The position numbers and the translations under genes are program-made. From Synechococcus sp. CPC35 (GTDB lineage: Bacteria > Cyanobacteriota > Cyanobacteriia > PCC-6307 > Cyanobiaceae), in NCBI GenBank assembly GCA_002684175.1, contig NYUU01000094.1, positions 1 through 8,240 on the forward strand: 8,240 nucleotides of DNA. Direction: 5' to 3'. This document shows, piece after piece, positions 6,446 through 8,240 of this stretch. The first letter of the stretch is position 1; each line of letters starts with the position of its first letter. Under the pieces are notes generated by a model that searched no databases, was not told where the DNA came from, and saw only the letters and a program-made list of their open reading frames with translations.

Positions 6446-8142
6446 CAGGTGAGCCTGGCCGATCACGGATGCTGCGCCTGAGCGAACTGAAACTGCCCCT
6501 TGATCATGAGGAGCAGGACCTGCACAGGGCCGTGCTGAAGCGCCTGCGGATTCCTGAAACGCAGCTGCTGGAGCAGAGGCTTGTCAAACGCAGTGTGGAT
6601 GCCCGCCGTCAGGACCGCATTCAGCTCATTTACAGCGTTGATGTGCTGGTCGAGGGGGAGGAGGCACTGCTGCGACGGCTTGGATCCACTCAAGGGGTCC
6701 GGCCGGCTCCAGACACCCGCTACCGGTTTTCGGTCAGAGCGCACGCAGCATTCCCGGAATGCCAGGAGCAGCGCCCGGTGGTTGTGGGTGCCGGCCCCTG
6801 TGGCTATTTCGCTGCACTGCTCCTCGCGCAGATGGGCTTCAGGCCTCTGCTGCTCGAGCGGGGACAGCCTGTGAAACAACGCACGCTGCGGACGTTCGCC
6901 TTCTGGCGAGGCAAGAAGCCCTTCGATCCCGAGTCAAACGCTCAGTTCGGTGAAGGTGGGGCAGGAACGTTCTCCGACGGCAAGCTCTACAGCCAGGTGA
7001 GTGATCCGGAGTCCTACGGCCGCAAGGTGCTGGAGGAGCTGGTGGCCAGCGGTGCCAATCCCGACATTCTCACGTCCTATCGCCCCCACATCGGCACCTT
7101 CAAACTGGCAACAGTGGTTCGCGGTCTTCGGGCCAGGATCGAGGCGCTTGGTGGAGAGGTGTGGTTCGAAAGCCGAGTGGAACGCCTGCATCTGGAGCCG
7201 AGACCGGCGGGAGGAAAACCACTTCAGCTGGTGGGCCTGGATCTCGCCGACGGGCGGACGATTTCCTGCCGTCATCTCGTTCTTGCTCCTGGTCATTCGG
7301 CGCGGGACTGCTTTTCCATGCTCGAGCAGATCGGGGTGAAGCTTGAGCCGAAGCCCTTTTCGGTGGGCGTGCGGATCGAACATCCACAACCACTGATCGA
7401 TGCCGCACGCTGGGGGCCTGCAGCGGGGCATCCCCGGCTTGGATCAGCGGAATACAAGCTTGTTCATCACGCCGGTAATGGACGTTGCGTCTACAGCTTC
7501 TGCATGTGCCCCGGGGGGTTTGTCGTTGGAGCAACCTCAGAGGAAGGACGCGTGGTGACCAATGGGATGAGTCAGCATTCACGCAATGAGCGCAATGCCA
7601 ACAGCGGTCTGGTGGCGGCTGTGGAATCAGAGGATCTGATCCCCTATCGCCGCTATCCAGGCGATCCTCTTGCCGGGGTCGCCCTCCAGCGGGATCTGGA
7701 GGCGCGGGCCTATCGACTTGGCGGTGGTGATTACGCCGCTCCTGCCCAGCGACTGGAGGATTTTCTGGCCCGACGTTCTTCAACGCGTCTCGGCCACATT
7801 GCAGCTTCTTACCAACCTGGTGTGCGGCCGGCTGATCTGGAGCAGCTGCTGCCATTGCCCATCGTCACGGCTCTCCGGGAGGCTCTGCCGGTGTTCGCCA
7901 GGCGGCTTCCTGGCTATGACCACCCGGATGCTGTTCTCACCGGAGTTGAATCGCGCACCTCATCCCCCGTGCGCATTCCCCGGGACGAAGCCTTTGAGTC
8001 GCTCAATGTCAGCGGGCTGGTGCCGGCGGGGGAAGGCGCCGGTTACGCAGGAGGCATTCTTTCGGCGGGGATTGATGGGATTCGTGCGGCCGAAGCTCTG
8101 GCGCATCAGCTGGTTGATGCGGGATCAGGCTCCGCCGCCTGA
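6442..8142 (+). CDS. FAD-dependent oxidoreductase, COG2509-like, function unknown
   Basis: 566 codons from ATG 6442, or 557 from ATG 6469 (MLRLSELKLPL). Sequence similar to other family members seems to begin at the second ATG, while the first makes an ATGA overlap with the preceding ORF; neither has a convincing ribosome site. An N-terminal domain of about 100 residues (SELKLPLDH, then a basic helix) precedes the dinucleotide fold. RPVVVGAGPCGYFAALLLAQ (111-130) has GxGxxG for FAD, with E139 at the end of the second strand for ribose. The family segments NAQFGEGGAGTFSDGKLYS (166-184), HLVLAPGHSARD (278-289) and PAGEGAGYAGGILSAGIDG (528-546) follow; the last should close the FAD site. This matches uncharacterised NAD(FAD)-utilising dehydrogenases. 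The substrate is unknown. The protein is soluble by sequence. The 3' end overlaps the convergent PgeF gene by 37 bp. Confidence 0.9.
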   Translation: MTGEPGRSRMLRLSELKLPLDHEEQDLHRAVLKRLRIPETQLLEQRLVKRSVDARRQDRIQLIYSVDVLVEGEEALLRRLGSTQGVRPAPDTRYRFSVRAHAAFPECQEQRPVVVGAGPCGYFAALLLAQMGFRPLLLERGQPVKQRTLRTFAFWRGKKPFDPESNAQFGEGGAGTFSDGKLYSQVSDPESYGRKVLEELVASGANPDILTSYRPHIGTFKLATVVRGLRARIEALGGEVWFESRVERLHLEPRPAGGKPLQLVGLDLADGRTISCRHLVLAPGHSARDCFSMLEQIGVKLEPKPFSVGVRIEHPQPLIDAARWGPAAGHPRLGSAEYKLVHHAGNGRCVYSFCMCPGGFVVGATSEEGRVVTNGMSQHSRNERNANSGLVAAVESEDLIPYRRYPGDPLAGVALQRDLEARAYRLGGGDYAAPAQRLEDFLARRSSTRLGHIAASYQPGVRPADLEQLLPLPIVTALREALPVFARRLPGYDHPDAVLTGVESRTSSPVRIPRDEAFESLNVSGLVPAGEGAGYAGGILSAGIDGIRAAEALAHQLVDAGSGSAA

Positions 8143-8240
8143 CCAACAATTCCGCTCCATTGAACCGCCTTGCGCTGATCCCTGCGCCAGGAGTGGAACA
8201 GCTCCGGTTCAGCGATCGTGCAGAGAGGGCAATGTCCGAT
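8106..8240 (-). CDS. pgeF: PgeF/YfiH-type laccase-domain protein, C-terminal fragment
   Basis: The last 44 codons and the TGA stop (8106-8108) of a minus-strand gene that enters from the right edge. The residues IGHCPLCT, then PELFHSWRRDQ and KAVQWSGIV, follow the C-terminal pattern of the YfiH/DUF152 family (a CT pair, then F-x-S-x-RRD). The family was named for multicopper polyphenol oxidase activity and includes peptidoglycan editing factor and purine-nucleoside phosphorolysis activities. Metal-ligand residues of the family lie upstream, outside this window, so activity cannot be judged. Beyond the conserved end there is a short acidic tail (AAEPDPASTS) encoded largely by sequence shared, on the other strand, with the end of the FAD gene. 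The tail may reflect loss of an earlier stop. Confidence 0.72.
   Translation of the reverse strand: MGHCPLCTIAEPELFHSWRRDQRKAVQWSGIVGQAAEPDPASTS
8125..8142. terminator. Weak inverted repeat between convergent genes
   Basis: TCAGGC (8125-8130), a 6-base spacer and GCCTGA (8137-8142) form a 6-bp stem that includes the stop codon of the FAD gene. No T-run follows on either strand. It could be a modest bidirectional terminator of the convergent pair, but the stem is short and could be chance. Confidence 0.2.

Overview
The window looks like a piece of a high-GC marine picocyanobacterial chromosome (Synechococcus/Cyanobium type). The main reasons are a ferrochelatase ending in a chlorophyll a/b-binding-like tail, the cyanobacterial type of acetolactate synthase, and a compact layout in which genes overlap by a few bases. 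It is mostly housekeeping DNA. I see no phage, transposon, CRISPR array, defence system or RNA gene, and I do not think it holds a novel multi-gene system. The unusual points are local: a broken cobO next to a repeat array, a decayed M23 peptidase with a duplication at its front, and some small uncharacterised genes.

Left end (1-394): a 10-bp tandem repeat, then a 6-bp repeat, run straight into the 3' side of a minus-strand cobO. That gene keeps its N-terminus and P-loop and then loses all recognisable sequence. Positions 391-2249 (minus strand): a tyrosine-recombinase-family protein, a class I methyltransferase and the cobO remnant form a coupled unit. The junctions are TGATG (recombinase/methyltransferase) and ATGA (methyltransferase/cobO).

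Centre (2273-5681, plus strand): hemH diverges from the recombinase with only 23 bp between start codons. A perfect 15-bp tandem duplication covers the hemH stop codon. A degraded M23 metallopeptidase follows, with no start codon for its signal peptide and no C-terminal zinc-binding HxH segment. Next comes a complete ilvB.

Right part (5678-8240): ilvB overlaps a small exported protein that resembles an inactive SNase fold. This overlaps a 74-residue two-helix membrane protein, followed by a 52-residue ORF that overlaps a COG2509-type FAD-dependent oxidoreductase. On the minus strand the last 44 codons of a PgeF/YfiH (laccase-domain) gene enter from the right edge and overlap the end of the oxidoreductase gene by 37 bp.

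Functionally the window combines tetrapyrrole metabolism (haem; formerly cobalamin adenosylation), branched-chain amino-acid synthesis and envelope-associated small proteins. Gene order suggests co-transcription, not a shared pathway. Family assignments come from motifs read by eye; no database search was run.
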